NCBI RefSeq assembly: GCF_031178445.1
Contig: NZ_JAPSIY010000005.1
Span: 124,001 to 188,000, forward strand
DNA from: Microbacterium sp.
Lineage (GTDB): Bacteria > Actinomycetota > Actinomycetes > Actinomycetales > Microbacteriaceae
Reading direction: 5' to 3'
Length of the DNA stretch: 64,000 nt
The stretch's first letter is position 1. The number at the start of each line of letters is the position of its first letter. The position numbers and the translations under genes were made by a program. The notes under the pieces were generated by a model, which made no database searches, was not told the origin of the DNA, and saw only the letters and a list, made by a program, of their open reading frames with translations. Positions 34,915 through 43,813 of this stretch are shown piece by piece.

Positions 34915-36399
34915 TCAGCCGCCGGCGGCGAGCAGCTCGCGGGTGAAGGGATGCTGCGGCGCGGCGAACACGTCACGCACCGGCCCCTGCTCCACGATGA
35001 CGCCGTGCTGCATGACCAGCACGTCGTCGCAGACGGCCGCGACGACGCCCAGGTCGTGCGAGACGAAGACCATCGTCAGCTCGCGCTCCTGCTGCAGACG
35101 AGCGAGCAGCTGCAGCACCCGCTCGCGCACGGTCGGATCCAGAGCCGAGACCGGCTCATCGAGCACCAGCACCTCGGGGTCGGCGGCGAGCGCTCTGGCT
35201 ATCGACGCGCGCTGCCGCTGGCCTCCGGAGAGCTCGCGCGGCCGGCGACGCGAGAGCTCCGGGTCGAGTCCGACCTCGTTCAGCAGCTCTGAGATGCGAC
35301 GCGTCCGATGCCTGCGCAAGACTCCAGCCGCCTCCAGCGCCTCCGATAGGGAGCGGCCGATCGTCCACCGCGGATCGAAGGCTCCCAGCGGGTTCTGGTG
35401 AACGAGCTGCACCCGTTGGGGCGATGACCATTCCAGCCGCCCTGAATCCGGATGCTGCACGCCGACGAGCATCCGAGCCAGTGTGGTCTTGCCAGAACCG
35501 GACTCTCCGACGATCCCCAGCGTGCGCCCGGCGGTCAGGGTGAACGACGCGCCGTCCACGGCCGGACGGTCGAACGACTTCGTCACGGCGTGCGCGACGA
35601 GGAGCGTCGACCCCGCACCGCGGCGAACGGCCCGTGGCTGCGGGATGCTGGCCGCCAGCAACGCCCTGGTGTACTCGTCCCGCGGGGCGCGCATCAGCTC
35701 GGCCGTCTCGCCGCGTTCGACGATCCGCCCGTCGCGCATCACCAGCACGCGGTCGGCCACCCGACGCACCGCCGCGAGGTCGTGGCTGATGAACACCACT
35801 GCGGTGCCGCGATCAGCGATGCCGCGCAGCAGCGCGAGAATGCGTGCCTGCACCGTCGCGTCCAGGGCCGTCGTCGCCTCGTCGGCCACCAGCACCGCAG
35901 GGTCGCCCGCGAGAGCGGACGCGATCAGCGCCCGCTGCCTCATCCCTCCGGAGAGCTCGTGCGGCCTGTCGCGCGCCCGGCGTGCCGGCTCGGGCATCGC
36001 GACGGATGCGAGCAGATCGATCACGCGCGTCTCTCTGTCGCTCGCGTGCAGACCGTGGATCTCCATGGGCTCGGCGATCTCCCGGCCGATCCGGCGCAGG
36101 GGGTCCAGCGCCGCGAGAGCGTCCTGAGCGACCAATGCGATCGAGCGGCCGCGCAGCATCCTCCAGCCGGCATCGTCGAGCCCCGCGGCATCCGTGCCGT
36201 CGATATCGAGACGGCCGCTCGCGGCCCTCGCTCCTTCCGGCAGCATGCCGAGCAGGGCGCGCGCGGTGAGCGATTTGCCCGCGCCGGATTCACCCACGAT
36301 CGCGACGCACTCCCCCGGCGAGACCGTGAAGGACACGTCGTCGACGAGCGTGCGTGGGCCGGCGACGATGCGCAGCCCCTGAACGTCCAGAGCATTCAC
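34915..36399 (-). CDS. Fused dual ATP-binding subunit of an oligopeptide/nickel-type ABC importer
   Basis: A 494-residue protein carrying two complete ABC ATPase domains in tandem, equivalent to DppD and DppF fused. Domain 1 has Walker A G-E-S-G-A-G-K-S, signature L-S-G-G-M-R-Q and Walker B V-L-V-A-D-E-A-T-T-A-L-D. Domain 2 has G-E-S-G-S-G-K-T, L-S-G-G-Q-R-Q and V-L-V-L-D-E-P-V-S-A-L-D. The GTG at 36399 overlaps the permease stop (GTGA). It energises import by the two permeases and lipoprotein encoded upstream. Substrate cannot be read off; the protein-level fusion fixes ATPase stoichiometry. Confidence 0.93.
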   Translation of the reverse strand: MNALDVQGLRIVAGPRTLVDDVSFTVSPGECVAIVGESGAGKSLTARALLGMLPEGARAASGRLDIDGTDAAGLDDAGWRMLRGRSIALVAQDALAALDPLRRIGREIAEPMEIHGLHASDRETRVIDLLASVAMPEPARRARDRPHELSGGMRQRALIASALAGDPAVLVADEATTALDATVQARILALLRGIADRGTAVVFISHDLAAVRRVADRVLVMRDGRIVERGETAELMRAPRDEYTRALLAASIPQPRAVRRGAGSTLLVAHAVTKSFDRPAVDGASFTLTAGRTLGIVGESGSGKTTLARMLVGVQHPDSGRLEWSSPQRVQLVHQNPLGAFDPRWTIGRSLSEALEAAGVLRRHRTRRISELLNEVGLDPELSRRRPRELSGGQRQRASIARALAADPEVLVLDEPVSALDPTVRERVLQLLARLQQERELTMVFVSHDLGVVAAVCDDVLVMQHGVIVEQGPVRDVFAAPQHPFTRELLAAGG

Positions 36400-37205
36400 G
36401 AGCGACGCCCTTCGGCTCGTTCGCGCAGCGTGCGGCCGACGACGGTGGCGCTGATGACTGTCAGCGTTATCGCCATTCCGGGGAACACGGATATCCACCA
36501 TGCCTGGCCGAGCACATTGCGACCTCCGGCGAGCATCAGCCCCCACTCCGGCGAGGGCTCGGCGGGTCCGAGACCGAGGAAGCTCAGTCCCGCGGCGGCC
36601 AGGATGCTGGAGCCGACGCCGATCATCGCCAGCACGCTGAGCGAGCCGAGCACCCCGGGTACGACGTGTCGCGTGAAAGCGCGAAACGGGCTCACCCCGA
36701 CGATGCGCGCCGCCTCGACATGTTCTGCGAGCCGCAGCGTGCGCGTGCGGGTGCGCGCCAGCCGGACGTAGACGGGCGCGGCGGCGATCGTGACGGCGAT
36801 CGCGACGTTGGTGTGTCCAGGGCCGAGCAGCGCGACGACCACGAGCGCGACGAGGAACTCCGGGAACGCCAGCAGGATGTCGGTGACCCGCATCAGCACC
36901 GCGTCGACAGCACGCGGCGCTGCCCCGGATGCGGAGCCGACGACGAGACCTGCGATAAGCGCGAGGGAGGTGGCGAGCAGGCCGATTCCCACCGAGGAGC
37001 CCGCACCGTGCACGACCCGCGAGAACACGTCGCGGCCGCTCTGGTCGGTGCCGAACGGATGTTCCGCGTTGGGCGGCAGCAGCGCAGAGGCGACATCGGT
37101 CTGAATCGGATCGTGCTGCGCGAGCACTCCGGGGAACGCGGCGGCGAGTGCGATCGTCACGAGGAACGCACCCGCGACCCAGGCGCCGATGACGCGCGCC
37201 CTCAT
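36396..37205 (-). CDS. ABC importer permease, DppC type
   Basis: A 269-residue inner-membrane permease of the oligopeptide/nickel (BPD_transp_1) family, with about six transmembrane helices. An N-terminal helix is followed by the DppC-like H-P-F-G-T-D-Q-S-G-R-D-V-F-S-R-V-V-H-G segment. The EAA loop reads E-A-A-R-I-V-G-V-S-P-F-R-A-F-T-R-H-V-V-P-G. The ATG overlaps the DppB stop (ATGA) and its own stop overlaps the ATPase start. Confidence 0.93.
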   Translation of the reverse strand: MRARVIGAWVAGAFLVTIALAAAFPGVLAQHDPIQTDVASALLPPNAEHPFGTDQSGRDVFSRVVHGAGSSVGIGLLATSLALIAGLVVGSASGAAPRAVDAVLMRVTDILLAFPEFLVALVVVALLGPGHTNVAIAVTIAAAPVYVRLARTRTRTLRLAEHVEAARIVGVSPFRAFTRHVVPGVLGSLSVLAMIGVGSSILAAAGLSFLGLGPAEPSPEWGLMLAGGRNVLGQAWWISVFPGMAITLTVISATVVGRTLRERAEGRRS

Positions 37206-38197
37206 CGCCGTTCCTCCAGTGCGGGTGCCGGCAGCCGCAGGGGCGCGGAGCGCAGACGTGGATCGATCACGGGATGCAGCACCTCGACGACGGTGTTGAC
37301 GGCGACGAAGACCACCGCGCTGAGCATGATCACACCGGTCACCACTGGCAGGTCACGGTCGGTGATCGCCGCCAGGGTGACGCTGCCGATGCCGGGCCGG
37401 GCGAAGACGGTCTCGACGAGCACCGCACCGCCCAGCAGCGACCCGACGAGGTAGGCGGTGAGAGTGAGGGCGCCGGCGGCGCCGTGCCGCAGCGTGTGAT
37501 GCAGCGTGAGCCGCGTATGGTCGGCGCCGCGCGACCGCACGGTCTCTGCGAACGGCTGGCGCTCCGCCTCGTCGATCCCGTCGCGGAGCACCTGCCCGAT
37601 CAGTGCCGAGACGGGCAGGGCGAGTGTGAGTGCGGGGAGCACGATGGTCGCCGGATTTCGCGATCCCGCGACGGGAAACCAGCCCAGTCCGAACGCGAAC
37701 ACGCTCAGCAGCACGAGTCCGATCCAGAACACCGGAGACGACAGCACGACCAGCTCGAGAGCCCCCACGATGGTCCTGGCAGCTCCCCGGCGCGCCAGCA
37801 GGGCTGCGGCGAGCGCGAGCACCAGGGCAATCACCAGCGCGAGCAGCGCGAGCTGCACGGTCGCGCCGAGCTGTCGTCCGATGACCTCGGTCACGGGCAT
37901 GCGCAGCTGATACGACTCGCCCAGATCACCGCGCAGCAGCCGTCCGAGGAAGTCGAGGTATTGCTCGCCGGCCGGCCGGTCGAGCCCCAGCTCGGCGCGG
38001 ATGCCGTCCTTCACTTCGTCACTCACCTGCGCCTGCGGGCCGAGCATCACCGAGACCGGGTCACCGGGGATGAGCCGGAACGAAACGAAGGCGAGCGTCG
38101 CCGCGCCCCACAGCACCACCACGACCGAAGCCAGCAGCCCTCCGCTACGGCGCAGGATGCGGAACACGGCGAGGCCTCTCGCCCGCGGACGGTTCAC
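37202..38197 (-). CDS. ABC importer permease, DppB type
   Basis: A 331-residue inner-membrane permease. The N-terminus contains L-I-P-G-D-P-V-S-V-M-L-G-P, and later G-L-D-R-P-A-G-E-Q-Y-L-D-F-L-G-R-L-L-R-G-D-L-G-E-S occurs in pieces typical of DppB. The EAA-like loop is R-S-R-G-A-D-H-T-R-L-T-L-H-H-T-L-R. About six transmembrane helices. It begins 13 nt after the lipoprotein stop and overlaps DppC by 4 nt, so all four importer genes form one operon. Confidence 0.93.
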   Translation of the reverse strand: MNRPRARGLAVFRILRRSGGLLASVVVVLWGAATLAFVSFRLIPGDPVSVMLGPQAQVSDEVKDGIRAELGLDRPAGEQYLDFLGRLLRGDLGESYQLRMPVTEVIGRQLGATVQLALLALVIALVLALAAALLARRGAARTIVGALELVVLSSPVFWIGLVLLSVFAFGLGWFPVAGSRNPATIVLPALTLALPVSALIGQVLRDGIDEAERQPFAETVRSRGADHTRLTLHHTLRHGAAGALTLTAYLVGSLLGGAVLVETVFARPGIGSVTLAAITDRDLPVVTGVIMLSAVVFVAVNTVVEVLHPVIDPRLRSAPLRLPAPALEERR

Positions 38198-38210
38198 CGG
38201 TGCGGGTAGG

Positions 38211-39842
38211 TCAGCGTGTGACCGACACGTCGTAGAACAGGGGCCGCCCGTACAGGTCGTACGAGAGTCCGTCGACGCCGTCGTTCACCGCGGTGATCAG
38301 CGAGGGGACGTACAACGGCACGATCGCGACGTGCTCCGCGTTCCACTGCTGCAGCTCGATGTACACCTTCTCGCGAGCGGCCGGGTCGGTGGTGCTCAGT
38401 CCCTGCTGGAGCAGCGCGTCGACCTCGGGATCCTTCACCTGCGACGCGTTCTGGAAGCCTTCGCTGCCCAGGTGGCTGCGCAGCAGATCGGCGTCCACAC
38501 CCGAGAAGCCCCAGTCGGTGATGTCGAAGGTCTTCGGACCGTACTGCTCGTTGTACGCGCCGGGCTCGAGCACCTCGCGTTCGATCTCGAAGCCCACCTT
38601 CTTCAGATCGGACTGGATGGCGTTGGCCAGCGCGGCGCGGTCGTCGGGGACGGGCGTCCAGGCGATCCAGCGCGCCGAGAGCCGTTTGCCGTCCTTCACG
38701 CGGATCCCGTCGGCGTCGCGCTCCGTCCAGCCTGCGTCGTCGAGCAGCTCGTTCGCACGGTCCGCGTCGAATGGCCAGCTGCCCTCCAGCGTCTCGTCAT
38801 AGCCGGGAGTCGTTGAGCCCAGCACGCTCCAAGCCCGAGGGAATTGACCGAAGAAGATCTTCTCGACAGCCGTGTCGACGTCGATGGCCCGCTCGAACGC
38901 CTCCCGGACCTTCTGATCGGCGAACACGCCGTACGCCTCATTGAGGAACAGCGAGTAGGGCATTCCCGGGTATTCGATCGACTCGACGGTGAGCTGCTCG
39001 CCGAGGCCGGCCGCGATGTTCGGCGGAAGCTGGCTGGCGAGGTCGGCCTCACCCGACTCGACGACGCCGGCGCGCACGGACGCCTCGGGGAGGATCTGCA
39101 CGCGCAGCGTCTCGAACCGGGGAGCCTTCTCGCCATGCGGGCCCCAGGCGTAGTCGTCGTTGCGGGTGTACACGATCTCCTGGTTGGGCGTGTACTCGGT
39201 CAGCTCGAACGGTCCGGTGCCCACGTTCACATCCGGGCCGCCCGCCTTGAGCCGGTCGCCGGATTCCGCGATCGCTTTCGGCGACCAGAAGCCCAGTTGC
39301 GCCGTGCTCGCGGCCTGAAGGAACGGCGCGTACGGGCCGGTGAAGTGCACGGCCACAGTGTGGTCGCCGAGGACCTCGGTGCTCTCGTACAGGTCGCCGC
39401 CCAGCATGCTGGCCGCCTGAGCGGAGGCAGTCGCCGGATCCATGATGCGATCGAAGTTCGCCTTCACCGCAGCCGCGTCGAAGGGCGTGCCGTCGGTGAA
39501 GGTGACGTCGTCGCGCAGTTCGAAGGTGTAGGTCATGCCGTCATCGGAGACCTTCCAGCTCTTCGCGAGCCACGGCGAGAACGTGCCGTCCGCCTCCTGG
39601 AACACCAGCGAGTCGAGCACCTGACGCTGCACCATCGCCGAGACGTCGAGTTGGCTGATCTGCGGGTCCATGTGTCCGGCCGACAGGTTTGCGCCCTCGA
39701 TGGCCCAGATCAGCTCTGCATCCGGATCAGCACCGGCCGCCTCGGTGTCGGAGGAGGGGCCGGCACATGCGCTCAGGATGAGTGCGGATGCCGCGGCGAG
39801 GGCGGCCAGCGGAAGAAGGCGACGCACGGAAAGGGAAGGCAT
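38211..39842 (-). CDS. ABC importer substrate-binding lipoprotein (family 5)
   Basis: A 543-residue exported lipoprotein. The signal peptide runs R-R-L-L-P-L-A-A-L-A-A-A-S-A-L-I-L to the lipobox L-S-A-C (Cys26). The mature part belongs to family 5 solute-binding proteins (peptides, nickel, opines). Blocks include W-K-V-S-D-D-G-M-T-Y-T-F-E-L-R-D-D-V-T-F-T-D-G-T-P-F (in two pieces) and F-E-L-T-E-Y-T-P-N-Q. The ATG at 39842 is preferred to ATG 39875, which lies only 3 nt after the TAGTAT -10 box (39884-39879). First gene of the importer operon. Confidence 0.92.
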   Translation of the reverse strand: MPSLSVRRLLPLAALAAASALILSACAGPSSDTEAAGADPDAELIWAIEGANLSAGHMDPQISQLDVSAMVQRQVLDSLVFQEADGTFSPWLAKSWKVSDDGMTYTFELRDDVTFTDGTPFDAAAVKANFDRIMDPATASAQAASMLGGDLYESTEVLGDHTVAVHFTGPYAPFLQAASTAQLGFWSPKAIAESGDRLKAGGPDVNVGTGPFELTEYTPNQEIVYTRNDDYAWGPHGEKAPRFETLRVQILPEASVRAGVVESGEADLASQLPPNIAAGLGEQLTVESIEYPGMPYSLFLNEAYGVFADQKVREAFERAIDVDTAVEKIFFGQFPRAWSVLGSTTPGYDETLEGSWPFDADRANELLDDAGWTERDADGIRVKDGKRLSARWIAWTPVPDDRAALANAIQSDLKKVGFEIEREVLEPGAYNEQYGPKTFDITDWGFSGVDADLLRSHLGSEGFQNASQVKDPEVDALLQQGLSTTDPAAREKVYIELQQWNAEHVAIVPLYVPSLITAVNDGVDGLSYDLYGRPLFYDVSVTR

Positions 39843-39878
39843 GAGCGACCTCGGGTGAGTGCGGATGGGTGACATTCC

Positions 39879-39982
39879 ATACTACCTGCGATTCTTGGAC
39901 GCAGTCGATCTAGCTGTTGCCGGGCAGGTCGTCGAACGAGTGCTGCCCGGACGAGGCGAGACACCTCCTCGCCCAGTAGACT
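39879..39982. promoter_or_regulatory. Divergent promoters of the importer operon and valS
   Basis: TAGTAT (39884-39879) serves the minus-strand importer operon and TAGACT (39977-39982) serves valS. Between them CCGGGCAG (39920-39927) and CTGCCCGG (39943-39950) form an inverted repeat with a 15-nt centre, a possible operator or hairpin. The 204 bp from 39843 to 40046 hold no other gene. Confidence 0.45.
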
Positions 39983-40046
39983 TTCCCCACAACCCACACT
40001 CAGGCACGCTCACACAGTGCCGCACACATCGCTCAAGGAGACCCTC

Positions 40047-42620
40047 ATGTCCGCGATCCCCGACAAGCCCGCCCTCGAAGGTCTCGAAGCGAAGTGGGGT
40101 GAGCGCTGGTCCGAGCAGGGCACGTTCCTCTTCGACCGCGCCGGCGCCGCGGCATCCGGACGCGAAGGCGTCTACTCGATCGACACTCCCCCGCCCACGG
40201 CATCCGGTAGCCTGCACATCGGTCACGTGTTCTCGTACACCCACACAGACATCAAGGCACGATTCGAGCGAATGCGCGGCAAGAAGGTGTTCTACCCGAT
40301 GGGCTGGGACGACAACGGCCTGCCCACCGAGCGCCGCGTGCAGAACTACTACGGCGTGCGCTGCGATCCGTCGCTCCCGTACGACCCCGACTTCACCCCG
40401 CCGTTCGAGGGCGGAGACAACAAGTCGTCGCGCGCGGCCGACCAGGTGCCGATCAGCCGTCGCAACTTCATCGAACTGTGCGAGAAACTCACGGTCGAGG
40501 ACGAGAAGCACTTCGAGGCGCTGTTCCGTCAGCTCGGGCTGAGCGTGGACTGGACGCAGACCTATCGCACGATCTCGGATGACACGATCCGGCAGAGCCA
40601 GCTCGCCTTCCTGCGCGGACTGGACCGTGGTGAGGCGTATCAGTCCCTCGCCCCCACGCTCTGGGACATCGACTTCCGTTCGGCCATCGCACAGGCCGAG
40701 CTCGAGGACCGCGAACAGCAGGCCGCCTTCCATCGCATCGCCTTCCACAAGAGCGACGGCTCAGGCGATATCCACATCGAGACCACTCGGCCCGAGCTGC
40801 TTCCGGCTTGCGTGGCCCTGGTCGCCCACCCCGATGACGAGCGCTATCAGCCGTACTTCGGCTCCACCGTGCGCACCCCCCTGTTCGGCGTCGAAGTGCC
40901 CGTGCTGGCACATCACCTCGCGCAGCCCGACAAGGGCTCGGGAATCGCCATGATCTGCACTTTCGGCGATGTCACCGACATCGTCTGGTGGCGCGAGCTG
41001 GACCTTCCCAACCGCACGATCCTCGGCATGGACGGGCGGGTGCTCGTCGACGCCCCGGAGGCGATCGAGTCCGACACCGGCAGGGCCGCCTACGCGGAGC
41101 TCGCGGGAAAGACCGTGTTCAGCGCGCGCAAGCGCATCGTGGAGCTGCTCGGCGACAGCGGCGAGCTCATCGAGGTGTCGAAGCCGTTCAGCCACGCCGT
41201 GAAGTTCTTCGAGAAGGGCGACCGTCCTCTCGAGATCGTGTCCACCCGCCAGTGGTACATCCGCAACGGCGCCCGCGACGAGCAGCTGCGCGACGATCTC
41301 CTCACCAACGGACGCGAGCTGGCGTGGCACCCCGACTTCATGCGCGTGCGCTACGAGAACTGGGTCGGCGGCCTGACCGGCGACTGGCTGGTCTCGCGCC
41401 AGCGCTTCTTCGGCGTGCCGATCCCGGTGTGGTACGCGCTCGACGAGAACGGCGAGCGGGACTACGACCGCGTACTGGTGCCCTCGCACGACAGGCTGCC
41501 GATCGATCCGACCACCGATGTGCCCGAGGGGTACACCGAGGAGCAGCGTGGAGTCCCCGGCGGGTTCGACGCCGAGAAGGACATCTTCGACACCTGGGCC
41601 ACTTCCTCGCTCACCCCGCAGCTCGCCGGCGGATGGCAGCGGGATGAGGAGCTGTGGAACCTGGTCGCGCCGTTCGACCTGCGCCCGCAGGGTCAGGACA
41701 TCATCCGCACCTGGCTGTTCTCGACCATGCTGCGCTCCACGCTGGAGGACCACCGCTCACCGTGGCGCAATGCCGCGATCTCCGGCTTCATCGTCGATCC
41801 CGATCGCAAGAAGATGTCCAAGTCGAAGGGCAACGTGGTCACGCCCGCCGACATCCTCGACAAGCACGGCTCCGACGCAGTGCGCTACTGGTCGGCATCC
41901 AGCCGCCTCGGAATGGATGCAGCGTTCGACCCCCAGAACCCGACGCAGGTGAAGATCGGACGCCGCCTGGCGATCAAGATCCTCAACGCGGCGAAGTTCG
42001 TGCTCTCGTTCCCCGTGCCCGAGGGCGCGCAGATCACTCATGCACTGGACGCCTCGATGCTGGCGACCCTCGACGGTGTGATCCGCGAGGCCACCGCAGC
42101 CTACGAGAACTACGATCAGGCCAAGGCGCTCGAGGTGACAGAGGCGTTCTTCTGGACGTTCTGCGACGACTACCTCGAATTGGTCAAGGAGCGAGCGTAC
42201 GATCAGTCCGATGTCGGGCAGGCCTCCGCTGCCCTCGCGCTGCGACTGGCGCTGTCCACATTGCTTCGCCTTCTCGCCCCGATCGTGTCGTTCGCGACCG
42301 AGGAGGCGTGGTCATGGTTCGAAGCGGGCTCCATCCACACAGCCGCCTGGCCCGATCCGCTCGGCATCGAGGGCGATGTGGCCGTGCTGTCCGCGGCGAG
42401 TGATGCCCTGATCGGCATCCGCCGGGCGAAGACCGAGGCGAAGGCCTCGCAGAAGACGCCCGTGTCGAGTGCTACCATCGCCGCGCCGGCGACGAAGATC
42501 GAGGCGCTGAAGGCCGCGGCCGGCGACCTGAAGGCGGTGGGCCGGATCGCTGAGCTGCACTTCGCCGAGGCCGACGCGCTGGCTGTGACGCAGATCGAGC
42601 TGGCTCCGGTGGAGGCGTGA
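40047..42620 (+). CDS. valS: Valyl-tRNA synthetase
   Basis: An 857-residue class I synthetase. The HIGH box is H-I-G-H (57-60) in S-G-S-L-H-I-G-H-V, and the second signature is K-K-M-S-K-S-K-G-N. The catalytic blocks F-Y-P-M-G-W-D-D-N-G-L-P-T-E and the editing segment follow the shorter actinobacterial ValRS pattern. The usual C-terminal coiled-coil arm is short. The ATG at 40047 has AAGGAG 7 nt upstream; a GTG at 40017 lacks one. There is no T-box ahead of it, unlike ileS. A small gene overlaps its stop. Confidence 0.96.
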   Translation: MSAIPDKPALEGLEAKWGERWSEQGTFLFDRAGAAASGREGVYSIDTPPPTASGSLHIGHVFSYTHTDIKARFERMRGKKVFYPMGWDDNGLPTERRVQNYYGVRCDPSLPYDPDFTPPFEGGDNKSSRAADQVPISRRNFIELCEKLTVEDEKHFEALFRQLGLSVDWTQTYRTISDDTIRQSQLAFLRGLDRGEAYQSLAPTLWDIDFRSAIAQAELEDREQQAAFHRIAFHKSDGSGDIHIETTRPELLPACVALVAHPDDERYQPYFGSTVRTPLFGVEVPVLAHHLAQPDKGSGIAMICTFGDVTDIVWWRELDLPNRTILGMDGRVLVDAPEAIESDTGRAAYAELAGKTVFSARKRIVELLGDSGELIEVSKPFSHAVKFFEKGDRPLEIVSTRQWYIRNGARDEQLRDDLLTNGRELAWHPDFMRVRYENWVGGLTGDWLVSRQRFFGVPIPVWYALDENGERDYDRVLVPSHDRLPIDPTTDVPEGYTEEQRGVPGGFDAEKDIFDTWATSSLTPQLAGGWQRDEELWNLVAPFDLRPQGQDIIRTWLFSTMLRSTLEDHRSPWRNAAISGFIVDPDRKKMSKSKGNVVTPADILDKHGSDAVRYWSASSRLGMDAAFDPQNPTQVKIGRRLAIKILNAAKFVLSFPVPEGAQITHALDASMLATLDGVIREATAAYENYDQAKALEVTEAFFWTFCDDYLELVKERAYDQSDVGQASAALALRLALSTLLRLLAPIVSFATEEAWSWFEAGSIHTAAWPDPLGIEGDVAVLSAASDALIGIRRAKTEAKASQKTPVSSATIAAPATKIEALKAAAGDLKAVGRIAELHFAEADALAVTQIELAPVEA

Positions 42621-42835
42621 TGCAGCTCGGGACTCGCTGGGCGACGGGTGCGGAGCCGCCGGCTTCCGTGCCCGCTGCCCTGCGCCCGGCCATCGCCGAG
42701 GTGGAGGCGGGTGGCCTTGTAGGCCATTGGACGCTGACCTGGCTGGAGGGCCGGCCCATCGCCGAGCTGGACGCCGGGTGGGAAGTGCTGCTCACCGCTT
42801 CCGGCGACGTCGTCGCCCGGCCCTTCCAGGACTGA
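42620..42835 (+). CDS. Small hypothetical protein coupled to valS
   Basis: A 71-residue protein starting at ATG 42620, which overlaps the valS stop by 1 nt (TGATG); GTG 42617 is an alternative. It reads W-T-L-T-W-L-E-G-R-P-I-A-E-L-D-A-G-W-E-V-L-L near the end, suggesting a small beta-rich fold. No cysteine, no hydrophobic helix. Not recognised. The tight coupling to valS and a GC pattern like its neighbours support it as a real gene. Confidence 0.5.
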   Translation: MQLGTRWATGAEPPASVPAALRPAIAEVEAGGLVGHWTLTWLEGRPIAELDAGWEVLLTASGDVVARPFQD

Positions 42836-42867
42836 TCTCCGGCGCCCCTCCGGTGAACACCGCGCGT

Positions 42868-43086
42868 TCAGCGCGGACGCGAGCCGAGAGCCAGCAGTGC
42901 GGTGTCGAGGGCTTGCGGATCGTGTCTGCGGGTCTGCTGCTCCCGCAGCATATCGAGCGTGATCTCACGGCGCTCGGCTCGGGCGGCGATTCGGCGAGCG
43001 ACGTAGTGCGAGATCGCGTCGGCGATGTGCTGCAGGCCGCGCTCGAGAGCGGTCGGGGCGGTGAGATGAAGCGTCGCACTGGTCAT
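42868..43086 (-). CDS. Small hypothetical protein downstream of an ArsR-like regulator
   Basis: A 72-residue, Arg/Ala-rich, mostly helical protein (A-L-E-R-G-L-Q-H-I-A-D-A-I-S-H-Y-V-A-R-R). The ATG at 43086 has AGGAG 5 nt upstream, formed by the last codons of the regulator gene, and lies 2 nt after its stop. A GTG at 43092 would give a GTGA overlap. It is co-transcribed with the regulator. Family not recognised; an amphipathic membrane-associated or DNA-associated role is only a guess. Confidence 0.6.
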   Translation of the reverse strand: MTSATLHLTAPTALERGLQHIADAISHYVARRIAARAERREITLDMLREQQTRRHDPQALDTALLALGSRPR

Positions 43087-43088
43087 GA

Positions 43089-43697
43089 TCACTCCTGATT
43101 CATCGTCCCGCGGCTGTTCGCCGCGGGGAGGTCGAAGATCTCCGCGCGCAGCGATACGCGTCGGGTGCCTGGCATGGATTCCTGTCCGCGGTAGCGCTCG
43201 ATAGCGTTATCGACCACCGCGGTCAGCTCGTCCTTGAGTGCCTGCATCTGATCGGGCGTGAGATCGAACATGGTGGTCATCACCAGGCCTGCATCCCGCC
43301 ACTCCTCGGGCTTCTCGGACTCGGGACGGCTGAGGTAGTCCATCAGCGTCTGGTGCCTGAGCCGGAAGAACTCGGACGTGACGATCTGCGCGGCGGCGCG
43401 GCTGGACGGTGTCATCTGCTCGTCGGGTCCGGGCAGGTTGATACGCCCCTTCGGGCGTTCCCACCAGCGCTCCCGTGCGGTGCCTCGCCCCTGCACTTCG
43501 CGGATGAGGTCGTGTGCGGCCAGCGCTCGCAGGTGGTAGCTGGTGGCGCCCGAGGTCTCTCCGATGAGCGTGGCGAGACTGCTCGCCGTCTGCGGACCGC
43601 GCTCGCTGAGCAGATCGTAGATCCTCACCCGCATCGGGTGCGCGAGTGCCTTCAGCGCGCTGGCATCGAGGGTGCGTCCCTGCTCGTTCTCCGTCAT
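43089..43697 (-). CDS. ArsR-like winged-helix transcriptional regulator
   Basis: A 202-residue regulator. The N-terminal winged helix shows L-K-A-L-A-H-P-M-R-V-R-I-Y-D-L-L, T-A-S-S-L-A-T-L-I-G-E-T-S-G-A-T-S-Y-H-L-R-A-L in two pieces (recognition helix), and G-R-G-T-A-R-E-R-W-W as the wing. The C-terminal ~110 residues are a helical ligand or dimer domain; there are no cysteines for metal sensing. TATCTT (43710-43705) lies 7 nt before the ATG and inside a palindrome, so it probably represses itself. Possible targets are itself and the small downstream gene. Confidence 0.85.
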   Translation of the reverse strand: MTENEQGRTLDASALKALAHPMRVRIYDLLSERGPQTASSLATLIGETSGATSYHLRALAAHDLIREVQGRGTARERWWERPKGRINLPGPDEQMTPSSRAAAQIVTSEFFRLRHQTLMDYLSRPESEKPEEWRDAGLVMTTMFDLTPDQMQALKDELTAVVDNAIERYRGQESMPGTRRVSLRAEIFDLPAANSRGTMNQE

Positions 43698-43757
43698 ATA
43701 TGCAAAGATACCTTTGCATTACTCTCTTTGCAAGCTTTTCTTTGCAAAGAGAGTAAT
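43698..43757 (-). promoter_or_regulatory. Operator region of the ArsR-like regulator
   Basis: Two inverted repeats share the half-site CTTTGCA. ATGCAAAG-ATAC-CTTTGCAT (43700-43719) covers the leaderless -10 box. A larger one pairs ATTACTCTCTTTGCAA (43718-43733) with its exact reverse complement at 43742-43757. The tract is AT-rich against the surrounding GC-rich sequence. The rest of 43758-43813 holds nothing recognisable. Confidence 0.7.
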
Positions 43758-43813
43758 GCTATTCGAGGCGCGGAGGTCGGCGCCCCCGCAGACGAGACGG
43801 GCGGCAGGCGCCG

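Noticed and set aside
39843..40046. A T-box or other riboswitch ahead of valS
   Set aside because: No GGTGGTACCGCGG-type core or specifier structure is present; a simple -10 box and ribosome binding site explain the start.
43718..43757. The 16-bp inverted repeat as a terminator for kbl
   Set aside because: It is AT-rich, has no U tract, shares a half-site with a second repeat at the regulator promoter, and fits an operator better.
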